Shown here piece by piece: positions 8,859 through 18,910 of a stretch of DNA of 42,917 bases. Source of the stretch: a virus. Under the pieces are notes generated by a model. It made no database searches and had not been told where the DNA came from. It worked only from the letters and a program-made list of their open reading frames with translations. The stretch spans positions 1-42,917 of IMG/VR virus record IMGVR_UViG_3300049561_000024. One strand, written 5' to 3'. The position numbers and the translations under genes were made by a program. The first letter of the stretch is position 1; each line of letters starts with the position of its first letter.

Positions 8859-11800
8859 CCTGCTGCTCTTTTCGATGGTACAACGCCATGCTCAGCCATT
8901 GATCTGCGTTGCCACGGCGTTGATTTATAACCAGCCCTATCTTGTATCTCTCGTTTGTGTCTGGATGTAGCAACATCCATGTTTTCACCATCTACGCACA
9001 TACTATTTTTTATATCCAACGTACGATTATCTTCCAAATTAACGGTCGCATCGAACTGAGGAGTTTCCAACGCCTTTTGTTGTTGTCGTGTTTTCGCATC
9101 ACCGATTGCGTCAACCAAACTCTTTTTATCTCTGATTATGTCGGATTCTCTATAATCTTTGGCGTGTTTTTCCGTCGTCACCCTTACCGAGCCCTTTGCC
9201 GATTCGGCAATTGATATTCCCGCTGTCGTTACATTTCCGGCATGGCCAAAACCTAATTTTCCTTTTTCATTTGTCCCTTCATATGATATGCCTTCATCCA
9301 ACCATTTCTGGATGCTATTTATGTCTACGCCGTTGGCTTTTAGACCTTCTTCCACGTATGGAATTTTGCGTATTAGTTTCAACAAGCCGCCTAATGCCGC
9401 TCGTATAGGCAACGTTAAAGCATTGAATATTGCTGTGCCTATTCTTTTGATACCACCCAGAAAATCTCCTTCTATTATCTGCACGATGCCAGCAAATAAA
9501 TTACTGAAAGCGCTTTTGATTCCGACAACTATATTTTTAACAACACTAACAACAGTACCAACAACGTTAATGATTATTCTAACTATTCCACCAACTATTG
9601 TAACAATGGCATCCAATATGGCCAATATCGCTGCTCCAATAACTTTACCGGTTGTTCTCCATGCCTCGCTTGCTTGTTCGTTGGAACCAAAAATAGCAAT
9701 GATTATTTCATTAAAATCTGCTTTTATTTCTGCGACAACAGTATTAAATGTTTCACTTACAGAAGCCCAAACTGCCTTTACATCGCTGGCAAATGAATCG
9801 AAATTTATTTTCATTGTATCTATCGCCGATACAACCATACTCAACGGACCTTCCAAGATGTTTGTTATTATATCGGCCGCTGTGGTTATAACACTAACTA
9901 TTGTGTCTACAACGGATGCTACAATATCCGATGCCGCAGCTATACCGTTGGCTATTGCCGCGCCCACATCGGACCACGATATTTTCATGCTTTCTGTACC
10001 CTGAAACCAATGACCAAATATCCTATTAAATCTTTCCTTAATCTTATCAACAGTTGTTTCAACACGAGTAACAATACTATTCCATAAATTTTTCCATCTT
10101 TCTTTAATTGGATCAACCACTTCATTCCATCGTTGTTTAAAACCGGATATTACTTGTTGAACTGTCTGATAAAATCCCATAGCGGCATTTTTTATGTCTC
10201 CCCACAACCGAACCATTGTGTCGCTGAATGATTCTCCTTCCCTTCGATAAAAGGCAAAAGCTATTGCCAACGCGCCAACCACAATTAATATTGGCCAAAA
10301 TGCCGCTGCTATCCATGCCAACCCGCTTCTAATAATGGTGATGGCGCCCATAGCAATGTTTTTGAGACCTGTAAATGCTTTCCCAACTCCACCCAATATA
10401 AAACTTAATGCCAATAATGCCAGAAACACTGGCACAATGGCTGTGGCTATTAAAGCGAAATATACGCCATATCTTGTGATAGTACGCAAACCATCTTTGC
10501 CCAATTTTTCTTCAAGAGTTTTCCCAAACTCTCTTATGTGACCAGTTAAATTTTTCCAAGCGCCTATCACGCCATCAATAGCATCTTGCATCCCCATGGC
10601 GATTTGAACAGCAGCGCTACCATATTTACTTTCTATTTCTTGCAATTTTTCTTGGCTGAATATCTCAGCACGTAAAGCATCAGCACGTTTTGATCTTTCC
10701 GCTTCATACATGATGAGATTATCCATGGACTCGGCCATAGTTTTTCTCTCGGCAACAGACATGTCTGTGTTACTAGTCAATGCTTCCTCAAGCGCACGCC
10801 GTCTTAACCATTGTTGAGCACTTGCTGAGCCCTTGGCGCCGCTAAAAGCAACGTCAATCTGTTTCTGTGCTTCGATTTTTCGTGCTTCAATCATCGAAGC
10901 AATCTGCTGATTCATCATTTTGGTGCGTGCGACCCCTAGTTGTGCTTCGGATTTCACTCCTGCAGCAGCTATCTGGGCCGTCTTCATCAGTTCTGCACGC
11001 CGCCTGGACTCTACTTCAAAGGTCTCCAGCACGCCTCTTTTCCTGGCAGCTATCTGTGTTCTGGTCAAATCTTCTTCTGACATCTGCATACGTGTCAATA
11101 CTTGAATTGCGCTTCTTGTTGCTTGTGATTGTGCTTCTGTAGCACCGGCTGATTGTAACCGTTCTGAAGTCTCCTTTGATAATAATATTGCACTTTCAGA
11201 ATTTTGTTTGCTTTCTTCCGACCGTATTTCGCGCAAACCATTGAAACTGAATAATATATTATTCAAACCATCGGTCATCGTATCCATGTTGACAGCAAAT
11301 TCTTTCAACATCGGACCAAATAATCCAATGGAAATTGATTCGACAGAAGATTTCCACAATACCAATTTACCAAGAAAATTGTCGAGACGTCTTTCGGCCA
11401 TTTCATTCGCTGCGCCGATGCCATAACTGGATGCTATTAAGTGCGCTTGAAGATCGTCTATTGCTGCTTTGCCTTGTATTTTCAAGGCATTGTATGCTTT
11501 AACACCTCTTAAACCAAAAAATTCCACTCCAAGAGCAGCCCTTGTAGCAGCATTTGGTATGGCATCAAGTCGCGTTGCAAACTCATTAACTATGGTGGAT
11601 ACAGGTTTCAATTTACCTGTGGCATCAGTTAAAACGATGTTCCATTTTTTCATCATTTCCGTTGTTTTTTCAGACGGATCAACGATTTTGTTCATCATAT
11701 TAACAAACGAAGTTCCAGCAAGTGAACCCTTCAAACCAGCATTGCCCAGCATTCCAAATATAGCAGCAGTTTCTTCCAGCGTAATGTCGAGACCTTTGGC

Positions 11801-12478
11801 CATAGCAGAACCATATTTAAATGATTCTCCTAATGCCGTTATATCAGTGTTGGTGGATGCCGATGTTAACGCCAACACGTCTGCTACGTGACTTGCTTCA
11901 CTCCACTGTAAGTTCATGGATTTAACAACTTGAGCAACTATATTTGCTGCCGTAGCCAAATCAATGGAATCTGCTGCTGCCGCCGCCATTGTGCCTTGTA
12001 AAGAGGCTATTATTTCATCAGCATTCGCTCCAGCGCGACCCAAATATTCCATTGCTTCGCCTGCTTGTGTAGCAGTAAAAACGGAAACAATGCCCATACG
12101 CTTGGCTTCATCGGTAAGTCTACCCATATCCTTTTCATTGGCGCGTGTAATAGCGCCAACTGCTGACATCTGTTTTTCAAACAAAGCAGCTTGCTTGAAA
12201 CCACTACCAACAGCAAGGGTAAGTGGCAACATGCCGATTGCTATATTTCTGATTCCACCACCAAGTTGTTGAACTCCTGTAGCCATTTGTGCTGCGCCTT
12301 GCCTCATTACGGCAACAGCATTACTAACAGAAGCAGACATTTGTGCCATCGATGCTGGCACTCTACCGCCCATCGCTACAAATCTACCTAATGAATCTCT
12401 TGCTCTATCGGTGGCTGATACGAATGGTTTATCATCCGCTGTGATGATTGCTCCTAAACCGTATCGTTCAATTCCCAT
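8855..12478 (-). CDS. Tail tape measure protein
   Basis: 1207 residues, the longest gene here. The N-terminus carries the phage tail tape measure core region (FEKQMSAVGAITRANE, ATQAGEAMEYLGRAG and GLKGSLAGTSFVNMM). There follow long helical segments and a hydrophobic stretch at about 645-725 with two or three membrane-spanning type segments (YFALIATAIVPVFLALLALS and WPILIVVGALAIAFAFY). A second hydrophobic, repeat-like zone lies at about 800-1000. It sets tail length and is thought to pass through the host membrane during infection. By the usual 1.5 A per residue rule the tail tube would be about 180 nm (inference). Confidence 0.92.
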   Translation of the reverse strand: MGIERYGLGAIITADDKPFVSATDRARDSLGRFVAMGGRVPASMAQMSASVSNAVAVMRQGAAQMATGVQQLGGGIRNIAIGMLPLTLAVGSGFKQAALFEKQMSAVGAITRANEKDMGRLTDEAKRMGIVSVFTATQAGEAMEYLGRAGANADEIIASLQGTMAAAAADSIDLATAANIVAQVVKSMNLQWSEASHVADVLALTSASTNTDITALGESFKYGSAMAKGLDITLEETAAIFGMLGNAGLKGSLAGTSFVNMMNKIVDPSEKTTEMMKKWNIVLTDATGKLKPVSTIVNEFATRLDAIPNAATRAALGVEFFGLRGVKAYNALKIQGKAAIDDLQAHLIASSYGIGAANEMAERRLDNFLGKLVLWKSSVESISIGLFGPMLKEFAVNMDTMTDGLNNILFSFNGLREIRSEESKQNSESAILLSKETSERLQSAGATEAQSQATRSAIQVLTRMQMSEEDLTRTQIAARKRGVLETFEVESRRRAELMKTAQIAAAGVKSEAQLGVARTKMMNQQIASMIEARKIEAQKQIDVAFSGAKGSASAQQWLRRRALEEALTSNTDMSVAERKTMAESMDNLIMYEAERSKRADALRAEIFSQEKLQEIESKYGSAAVQIAMGMQDAIDGVIGAWKNLTGHIREFGKTLEEKLGKDGLRTITRYGVYFALIATAIVPVFLALLALSFILGGVGKAFTGLKNIAMGAITIIRSGLAWIAAAFWPILIVVGALAIAFAFYRREGESFSDTMVRLWGDIKNAAMGFYQTVQQVISGFKQRWNEVVDPIKERWKNLWNSIVTRVETTVDKIKERFNRIFGHWFQGTESMKISWSDVGAAIANGIAAASDIVASVVDTIVSVITTAADIITNILEGPLSMVVSAIDTMKINFDSFASDVKAVWASVSETFNTVVAEIKADFNEIIIAIFGSNEQASEAWRTTGKVIGAAILAILDAIVTIVGGIVRIIINVVGTVVSVVKNIVVGIKSAFSNLFAGIVQIIEGDFLGGIKRIGTAIFNALTLPIRAALGGLLKLIRKIPYVEEGLKANGVDINSIQKWLDEGISYEGTNEKGKLGFGHAGNVTTAGISIAESAKGSVRVTTEKHAKDYRESDIIRDKKSLVDAIGDAKTRQQQKALETPQFDATVNLEDNRTLDIKNSMCVDGENMDVATSRHKREIQDRAGYKSTPWQRRSMAEHGVVPSKRAAG

Positions 12479-12490
12479 TTTCCCTCTTGT

Positions 12491-12751
12491 CTATCGCCTA
12501 CGAGCATGTGATCCCTTTGGTATTTTTTTCGATTCGTCCAATTCTTTTTTCAATTGTTTATATAACCGTTCCAAATACCATTCACGATCAACAGATAACA
12601 TGGATTCTATATCTCCATACGTCATCCCTTCCATACAATATGTCAAAGCAAATATCTCCTCACGCAATTCATTGACCGTTTTTAACGGCCAGAACTGCCG
12701 AAAAAACTGTCGAAACTCCAATCTATCGGCATCACATAATTTGAATGACAC
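12491..12751 (-). CDS. Frameshifted C-terminal extension of the tail assembly chaperone
   Basis: This frame overlaps the end of the zinc-ribbon chaperone gene in the -1 frame. Its unique part (LREEIFALTYCMEGMTYGDI, then a charged helix ending KKIPKGSHARR) resembles small helical domains that follow chaperones in other myoviruses. I see no good ribosome site for its own Met codon, and the overlap contains a TTTTTTC slip site with a downstream hairpin. It is therefore most likely expressed as a fusion, the gene joining at 12706 and ending at 12491. Independent translation from 12751 is the alternative. Confidence 0.65.
   Translation of the reverse strand: MSFKLCDADRLEFRQFFRQFWPLKTVNELREEIFALTYCMEGMTYGDIESMLSVDREWYLERLYKQLKKELDESKKIPKGSHARRR
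12674..12706 (-). promoter_or_regulatory. Programmed -1 ribosomal frameshift signal
   Basis: On the minus strand the slippery heptamer T-TTT-TTC occupies 12706-12700 in the correct phase (0-frame codons AGT TTT TTC). A nine-base spacer follows. Then comes a hairpin at 12690-12674 with a seven-pair stem (GGCCGTT with AACGGTC, one G-U pair) and an AAA loop. This is the standard layout of a -1 frameshift element. Its place between chaperone and tape measure matches frameshifts known in many phage tail genes. Confidence 0.8.
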
Positions 12752-13542
12752 TTTGGACAGTTGCCTTCAATCGACATATTTGGTCCAATAGCATTATCAT
12801 CCATTTCCGCTGTGATTGATTCGATGTCTGCCTTACACATCTCGTCAATTTCGTTAATTGCCAGTGCGACTTGTGTCGGCTTACCATTAACATCTAACCA
12901 ATTACTGATGGCGATAATCGAACCCAATATCATTCCGGCTTTGGCCGATCCTGTGTCCATGGAGCCAATGTCTTTCAAACCTTCCAACGCAATCCAACGC
13001 GGCGGGCCCATTAAAAATTCAGTTACTTCCTTGTTTCGAATTACAAATGGTTTTCTTAATTTGTAATTCCAGCAAGTATCCTCGAATTTCTCTGCTGTGC
13101 CTATATCAAGCGTATTAAGATTGGCATTGAATTTGAACTTGTTGCTGCAACTGGGACATTTGATGTCCAGTTTCAAATTGTGTCCAAGCGATACAATTCT
13201 TAACCACGTGTACACATAAAATACATCACCCACAAACATCTGCGAAATATGGATGAGTTTTTCTACTGTTTTCAATTTTTCAAAATCATATGGACCTATA
13301 TGCGTACACATGGTTGAAAGAATGGTGGCTACAAATTGGCCAATACTATGGCCTCTTTGTTGATCACGCAGCGCTCCAAGTTCACGTTCTTCCTTCATTC
13401 GCCATTCACGAGTGGCAAAGGATTTGACTGGAATTCCATCGCCAATCTGAATACCCATAGGCATAGATTGACCAAGTTCTTCCATTGAAATTTGTTTAAT
13501 TTTTTTCTCTGTGGATGTAGATTCTATTGTTTCTTGGTTCAC
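12682..13542 (-). CDS. Tail assembly chaperone, T4-baseplate-protein-like zinc-ribbon protein
   Basis: 286 residues, placed between tail tube and tape measure, the standard place of the tail chaperone. The protein has a conserved core (REWRMKEERELGALRDQQRG, then IGQFVATILSTM) and a zinc ribbon made of CPSC at about 150 and CPKC near the C-terminus. Similar proteins in phages are labelled T4-type baseplate proteins. The last codons contain the -1 frameshift site that would add a helical domain. A GGAGGTGAACC ribosome site precedes the ATG at 13542. Assignment of the family is good; the chaperone role is inferred from position and the frameshift. Confidence 0.72.
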   Translation of the reverse strand: MNQETIESTSTEKKIKQISMEELGQSMPMGIQIGDGIPVKSFATREWRMKEERELGALRDQQRGHSIGQFVATILSTMCTHIGPYDFEKLKTVEKLIHISQMFVGDVFYVYTWLRIVSLGHNLKLDIKCPSCSNKFKFNANLNTLDIGTAEKFEDTCWNYKLRKPFVIRNKEVTEFLMGPPRWIALEGLKDIGSMDTGSAKAGMILGSIIAISNWLDVNGKPTQVALAINEIDEMCKADIESITAEMDDNAIGPNMSIEGNCPKCHSNYVMPIDWSFDSFFGSSGR

Positions 13543-13592
13543 GGTTCACCTCCAATTAGCTGTGCTTTTGTAAAGCCCAACCGTGTTGTTAT

Positions 13593-14030
13593 TTACAGTG
13601 GCATTATTTGATCGAAACTAAGCGTCCATACCACCACTGCCATTTCGCCTTCATTTTCCATTTCTCTGTCCGCTGTGGCTCTTTTCGTGGGGAAAAGTCC
13701 AATCAAAGATTTGGAAACAGCAATATTGCCGCTTATTGACGTTGATATCAATGTGCCAACTTTTTTGTATGTTGGCGCTACTGGATCAGACGATTCGATA
13801 AACCATAATTCCATCGCTGCTTGTTCCAACGTATGATGTTCTGGAATCTCAATGTCGAATTCACCAGGGTTGTGTTGGCCGCCTGAAGCTTTTGTTTTGT
13901 CGGGCAATTCGGTAGTTGCCAATTCATCTTCCAAACCGCCAACTTTTGTGCACGTCAGAACCGGCAATCCAAGTATCAGTAACTGATATTTGTTAACCGG
14001 AATGTGATCAGGATTAATATCGCCTTTCAT
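13593..14030 (-). CDS. Tail tube protein
   Basis: 145 residues, within the usual 140-170 range for contractile-tail tube proteins. The blocks VNKYQLLILGLPVLTCTKVG, then FDIEIPEHHTLEQAAMELWF, and the ending VVWTLSFDQIMPL are typical of the gp19/Hcp-like tube family. An AAGGAG-type site precedes the ATG. It lies downstream of the sheath gene but, unusually, one extra gene (14070-14693) separates the two. Confidence 0.82.
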   Translation of the reverse strand: MKGDINPDHIPVNKYQLLILGLPVLTCTKVGGLEDELATTELPDKTKASGGQHNPGEFDIEIPEHHTLEQAAMELWFIESSDPVAPTYKKVGTLISTSISGNIAVSKSLIGLFPTKRATADREMENEGEMAVVVWTLSFDQIMPL

Positions 14031-14069
14031 CGTAAACTCCTTTTTGAATATATCAAGAGATATTTCAAT

Positions 14070-14693
14070 TTAAAATTGCCTACCGAGTACAAAAACCGAA
14101 AGCACCAATGACGTTGCGGTGGTATCGTTTACCTCTACGTTTGCATACATCGTAGCATTGCCTACGATGGCTGTCTGTGCTTCGCTAAGCGGAATTCGGC
14201 GTGCCTTACCTACTGCATCGAGCCCTGTCAGAGCTTGGGCAGATAGTATCTGCGCGCCACCCGTAGACGTGCCGACATTGATGGTACCGTTACCAGCAAC
14301 AGTACCTGTTTTTGCCGTGACGACGATGACGACTTCTGCTGGTGTGAAAACTTTTGCGGCGCTGCCTGAAAGCGCAGCAGAAACTTCGATTTCATCGGTT
14401 TTGGCTTCCAATCCTACACAAGCCGCTCTGACGTGGTCATCAACGATTGCTGCGATTGCAGCAGTATTCACTGTAACACGCGCGGCAAGAGTATCCAATG
14501 CGCCTTGAACGTCATCAGGATCAGTTCCTGGCCAATCCGTAGTCTGTGCTGGTGTATATGGAATTTCCGTTGGGGTATCCATCCCATTCACTTTGGTGAT
14601 CAACTCGTTGAGTCGAGCCATTGTCACGCCGTGTTCTGGACCAATTCCGATTCCAGAAACTTCATCTTCGGTGAATGTATTAATGCTTGCCAT
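14070..14693 (-). CDS. Putative structural protein between sheath and tube
   Basis: 207 residues. MASINTF at 14693 is preferred because GGAGG lies six bases upstream and is part of the longer in-frame alternative. The N-terminal third is helical (MARLNELITKVNG, then VQGALDTLAARVTVNTAAI), suggesting a coiled-coil trimer. The rest is a beta-rich Ala/Thr/Val domain ending SLVLSVFVLGRQF. This layout resembles fibre or decoration proteins such as phage head fibres, but I cannot name a family. Its position between sheath and tube genes suggests a virion protein expressed at high level. Confidence 0.5.
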   Translation of the reverse strand: MASINTFTEDEVSGIGIGPEHGVTMARLNELITKVNGMDTPTEIPYTPAQTTDWPGTDPDDVQGALDTLAARVTVNTAAIAAIVDDHVRAACVGLEAKTDEIEVSAALSGSAAKVFTPAEVVIVVTAKTGTVAGNGTINVGTSTGGAQILSAQALTGLDAVGKARRIPLSEAQTAIVGNATMYANVEVNDTTATSLVLSVFVLGRQF

Positions 14694-14737
14694 GATTGCC
14701 TCCACTTATAATGGACACTTGGTCCGTTTAATCGGTC

Positions 14738-17020
14738 TTAGCCGACTGATTCAAAAATTCCTTGTTTGCCGATACGGATAATAAATCTTTCTATTGTATC
14801 GGCAAGTTTCAGTTTCACCTCGGCGATCATATCGCCTGCGGCGCGCGTAACGTCTGTGTTGAGTTCTTCGTCAAGCTTAATGATCGCTGCTTCGCCGAAT
14901 GTGTTCCCTCTGATGGCTCGTTTTGGTTGCCACTCGGTCAAGAAAAACATTTTCAACGCCGATAGTGCGAGTGATTCGTTTTCTGTGTCGTTGATCATGA
15001 ATATGAGCCAATCAAACGATTCTTGAAGAACGTGCTCGTAGTAACTCATCAATTCGCGTTGGTGCTTCCAACGCCATGTAGGATCAGTGTTGAGGGTACG
15101 GTCCCCCCAAATAATAAAATTGCCCTTATTTTTCTTGATGATAGAGATACCACATGGATTCAGTTGCTCTTCATCCAATATTACATCGCCTGTTGGTATA
15201 TCCAATAATCTTGCCAACTTGGCATCCACACCAGCTTCAGCTTTGTGATAACCGTTATAATCGGCCGCGATGCGAGCTTCACGACCGTGAATCATTCCTG
15301 TGAGAGATACCAATTTCATTTTCCCTTCGTTGCTCAAGGGATCAGGAACGGTACCATAACTTGGAAAAGATGCAACGGCAAAATCAGAACGACCCAACGT
15401 ATCATTGACGCATGCTATAGCGCCTGTTTCTGTAACGATGTTGGCGGGTATCTCATAACGATATTGGTGATTCTTTGCATCGCTATAACTAACGCCAGCT
15501 TTCTGTACAGCCGTTGATGTACAGCCTGGTGCCGCCATTTTTACCAATCCCATATTTTTTCCGAATATTTGATTGAATGGTGAGTTGCTCACATCCCATG
15601 CTTGTTGAATGTAATCCGAATCAACAAGATCTGCGTGACCATCTATTCCACCGGTCATCTCTAACGGAGCTACCACCATAAATTCATCAGCTGCCGCTGC
15701 TTCGGTGGTCATAGTGGAACCATCGGCAACCGTGATGCTGTCATGGTCATTGTCCACAATTCGATACCTTGTCGATTTGAAATTTACTTTATCTGGATAA
15801 AGGTATCCACCAATCAATGAATCTGCGATAAACGGTTTGTAATTAATGACAAGAGTATTGGTAGCAACGAGAGGGGTAGTCCCGGCAGTTACTGTAAATT
15901 CAGGCGTCCATTTATTGTTGGGTACGAATGGTGTGGCCAAAGTAACAGCGCCCAACGCTCCAAATTTATCACTTACTGCTGTTCCTGCAGTCGCTGAAGA
16001 CATAGTGATGGTGATCTTCTGAGCAATCATATCACCATCTGTTGCAACGATAGCCAGCGTGGGATTTCCACCAGTAGGAGAATTGATCGTAAAATCATGA
16101 ATTACAGCAGTAAGAACAGTCGCGGTTACCGTTCCAATAACACCATAATGATTCGCTGGTCGAACACTTGCCGTATGTGCACCGGTCCATAAATCCACAG
16201 CGAAGATTTCGTCGTTGCCATCATCGTTATTAATGAGATCAACCCAATAACGGCCGCTGGTTGGGTCTGTACTTAAATTGGCATATTTTTTAATGAATGC
16301 ACCATCAACATACACCGAAATGCTGAATTCCGTATCTGATTTTTCTTCTCCATCTGCAATCATAATGCTCAATGCTTTATCATCATTTTCCAAAGCAAGG
16401 TAATATCGCAGACTTGTTCCAGAGAGCAAGTTGTAATCATCCAACATCATTTGATCCGCTGCTACGGTAATCACACCATCATCATCGTTGCCGATAATTG
16501 GATATGATTTGTTCGGAACATCTTCAAGTTCAACGACACCACCTGCCCATTCATTGGTTTTCATAGCCACGCCGGTATCGATGGCGATATTGGTCAAATC
16601 GCCAATGTCATCAAGATCATTTGTATAATTTTTTGCTTTTCCGCCCCATCTCCCACCGTTGGCCGCTTTGAGTGTGCCCATTGGAGTAAGCAATGTACCA
16701 ACCCTAGCACATAGTGGCATTGATGCTTGTGCTTCGTTGCCATCAGTAACACGGATAAGCATCAAACCTCCAGAACCGTTGGCACCGTCATAATAATCGT
16801 ATGCACTATCTGGAAGCAAAGAATCGCTGATGATTCCACCACATTTTTTCTGGAATGTATTTTTATTTTGAGCAACGATAAGTTCACCAATTGGCCCTTT
16901 TTCCAACATCCCGGCATAACCACACCATCCTAAAGCGCCTGGCTCTATGCTCTTTTCGCCTTCCAATTCGATGATAACGGTGCCTGCGCCTCTCGTTGGT
17001 CCATATCTTTTTTGTCCCAT
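14738..17020 (-). CDS. Contractile tail sheath protein
   Basis: 760 residues, long for a sheath but similar to T4 gp18 with extra surface domains. The N-terminus (KRYGPTRGAGTVIIELEGEK) and the C-terminal core (NPCGISIIKKNKGNFIIWGDRTLNTDPTWRWKHQRELMSYYEHVLQ, given here in two blocks: NPCGISIIKKNKGNF and WGDRTL) match sheath proteins, whose C-terminal strands weave the helical lattice. The middle 300 residues are variable beta domains probably exposed on the tail. A GGAGAT site precedes the ATG at 17020. Confidence 0.92.
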   Translation of the reverse strand: MGQKRYGPTRGAGTVIIELEGEKSIEPGALGWCGYAGMLEKGPIGELIVAQNKNTFQKKCGGIISDSLLPDSAYDYYDGANGSGGLMLIRVTDGNEAQASMPLCARVGTLLTPMGTLKAANGGRWGGKAKNYTNDLDDIGDLTNIAIDTGVAMKTNEWAGGVVELEDVPNKSYPIIGNDDDGVITVAADQMMLDDYNLLSGTSLRYYLALENDDKALSIMIADGEEKSDTEFSISVYVDGAFIKKYANLSTDPTSGRYWVDLINNDDGNDEIFAVDLWTGAHTASVRPANHYGVIGTVTATVLTAVIHDFTINSPTGGNPTLAIVATDGDMIAQKITITMSSATAGTAVSDKFGALGAVTLATPFVPNNKWTPEFTVTAGTTPLVATNTLVINYKPFIADSLIGGYLYPDKVNFKSTRYRIVDNDHDSITVADGSTMTTEAAAADEFMVVAPLEMTGGIDGHADLVDSDYIQQAWDVSNSPFNQIFGKNMGLVKMAAPGCTSTAVQKAGVSYSDAKNHQYRYEIPANIVTETGAIACVNDTLGRSDFAVASFPSYGTVPDPLSNEGKMKLVSLTGMIHGREARIAADYNGYHKAEAGVDAKLARLLDIPTGDVILDEEQLNPCGISIIKKNKGNFIIWGDRTLNTDPTWRWKHQRELMSYYEHVLQESFDWLIFMINDTENESLALSALKMFFLTEWQPKRAIRGNTFGEAAIIKLDEELNTDVTRAAGDMIAEVKLKLADTIERFIIRIGKQGIFESVG

Positions 17021-17024
17021 GGAT

Positions 17025-18287
17025 TTAATCTCCTTGTGTTAATACGGTGACGTTCACATCTCCCGTAATTTTGAAATTTGCAATAGCATATACATCCACC
17101 GCATCCTGTTCGTAATATAACGTGCCTAATAATGAAAATCTAAGTTTGCCTGTTTGAATGCCGTCTGCTGGTATGGTACCTTGACTAACATAATCTGATA
17201 ATAATAAAAGAGTGAATTCTTCTCCTGTACCCCATGATGTTAACACAGGATTGTTAACAAAAAATCTTTTCAATTCATCTGCCACACGGGTTTGATCTCT
17301 GGCATTATCTGTAACGATGCTTAAAGTGATTTCCATATCTTGACGTTGTGGTGGAAAAATCTTCACTCCTTTCATCGTAGATTTGTTCATCACAACATCC
17401 GAATACGATAATTCCATTTTATTAGTCAGATTAATATCGCCCAATATTATGGCAGGAACTTTTTCCAATTCATAATATTCCAATCCCGTTGTCACAGCTA
17501 TCACGGGACAATATATCAACTTAATCCATACAATCTTACCCGATGCTATCGATGAAGATAATGTAATAATCTGTGTTGGTGAATCGTATGATTGATATAA
17601 ATCAACAAAATGATCCGGATCATCTGTGTGGTTGAATACGGAATCAATACCACCAATAACATATGGTGTTTCTAGTGGAAAATCATTCTTTAAATCTATT
17701 TCCACAGAATCATCCACCAATGTTATTGGATAATCTGTTATAGGCAATATTTGTGTTTTCAATTGTTTAATAATTGTTCTGTATAAATAATCATCTTGGT
17801 GTTCCACATCGGATGAATACAATATCTTAACGGCTTTTACTATTGGAGTTTTTGTGATGTCTGATGTATATAAATTGATAACCACACCAATTTTTTTCAG
17901 TGTTACTGGAAATGTATTAATATGGTTGGCTATATCGACTTCGGTATTCCATTTGGTGGTACTAATTGCCCATGTTGTTCCGTTGTACCAATATTCGTTG
18001 GTACCGTTGTGCAATCTGAAATTTGTTCCCGTAACTAACCATGTTTTGTCTTCATCGTCATGTGCATTTTCTACAACGCATTCAAATCCTAGCCATTGTT
18101 TAACATTATTGGGATTAATTATCCAAGTTTTAGCATACAAATCATCCGTAAGTGGATATACTCCAGCAACATCGATTAATTTAAGATATTGATCTGCAAC
18201 ATCCAACCGAACACCAACTCCTAATGTTATTTTATTTCGTACTTGATTGGTGAAATCGAAACGTGCAATAAGTTTTTTTAATCTCAT
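17025..18287 (-). CDS. Unknown protein of the connector/tail-completion cassette
   Basis: 420 residues, beta-rich, with many Asn, Asp and Thr residues and no catalytic motif that I recognise. It overlaps the upstream morphogenesis gene by four bases and ends four bases before the sheath start, so it is made together with neck and sheath proteins. The region GVKIFPPQRQDMEITLSIV followed by RDQTRVADELKRFF may be a tail terminator-like segment, but the protein is much longer than T4 gp15 or lambda gpU. Function is assigned only by context. Confidence 0.4.
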   Translation of the reverse strand: MRLKKLIARFDFTNQVRNKITLGVGVRLDVADQYLKLIDVAGVYPLTDDLYAKTWIINPNNVKQWLGFECVVENAHDDEDKTWLVTGTNFRLHNGTNEYWYNGTTWAISTTKWNTEVDIANHINTFPVTLKKIGVVINLYTSDITKTPIVKAVKILYSSDVEHQDDYLYRTIIKQLKTQILPITDYPITLVDDSVEIDLKNDFPLETPYVIGGIDSVFNHTDDPDHFVDLYQSYDSPTQIITLSSSIASGKIVWIKLIYCPVIAVTTGLEYYELEKVPAIILGDINLTNKMELSYSDVVMNKSTMKGVKIFPPQRQDMEITLSIVTDNARDQTRVADELKRFFVNNPVLTSWGTGEEFTLLLLSDYVSQGTIPADGIQTGKLRFSLLGTLYYEQDAVDVYAIANFKITGDVNVTVLTQGD

Positions 18288-18910
18288 TTCTGGCCAATCT
18301 CCTTAAATGCTGCTGCCAACGCTTCGTTCCAAAATTTGGTAGCAATATCGTATAATTTTCCGCTGTCCATAACATTTTTTACAAACGGCCTGGACGGAAT
18401 GATTATGGCGGTGGTACTTTTTTTTAAAGGTTTCCAACCACCAGGCATTTTTTCCCATAATTCTGCTGCTCTGTCTGTAAGTTCTATGGATGGGTCTTGA
18501 GATTTCAACCATAACACATAAAATAACCATCTCATTTTATCTGTTATTTTTATACCAACACCATAATGAATTGCCACCGCTATATTATAAATACCATTAG
18601 TTTGTAACACTCCTATAAATACGGTGAAATCATCGATGATTTGAGAAGTTATTGCCTTGAAAAGTGGTGCGCCAGGACTATCTCCCTTAAGAGGTTCATT
18701 CTTACCACCTTTCAACGCCACAGTAAGTGGTTTATTTGATTCGAATTCCCCTGATGTAATTTCTTGTCTGATAAGCGCTTCTCCTTTTTTGCCGATAAAT
18801 GCCGTTGCCCGTTTAATGTGCTGTCTTACGACCGTCCCGCCCTTTGACAAAGCTTGCTCTAATTTTTTCCAATCACCAGATAACCTTATTCTGGGCGAGC
18901 CTGGCATCAT
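18284..18910 (-). CDS. Phage virion morphogenesis / tail completion protein (gpS/gp10-like)
   Basis: 208 residues. The N-terminal helix with basic residues (KLEQALSKGGTVVRQHIKRA, IGKKGEALIRQEI), a central SPGAPLFKAI block and a C-terminal IPSRPFVKNVM motif followed by an amphipathic helix are typical of the Mu gpG / P2 gpS / HK97 gp10-like group. These proteins finish the head-tail joint or tail. It overlaps the preceding gene with an ATGATG junction and the following one by four bases. Confidence 0.65.
   Translation of the reverse strand: MMPGSPRIRLSGDWKKLEQALSKGGTVVRQHIKRATAFIGKKGEALIRQEITSGEFESNKPLTVALKGGKNEPLKGDSPGAPLFKAITSQIIDDFTVFIGVLQTNGIYNIAVAIHYGVGIKITDKMRWLFYVLWLKSQDPSIELTDRAAELWEKMPGGWKPLKKSTTAIIIPSRPFVKNVMDSGKLYDIATKFWNEALAAAFKEIGQK

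Noticed and set aside
9159-10004. 281-residue plus-strand frame
   Set aside because: It is antisense to the tape measure gene, has no ribosome site and shows the Ile/Thr/Ala-rich look of a reversed coding strand.
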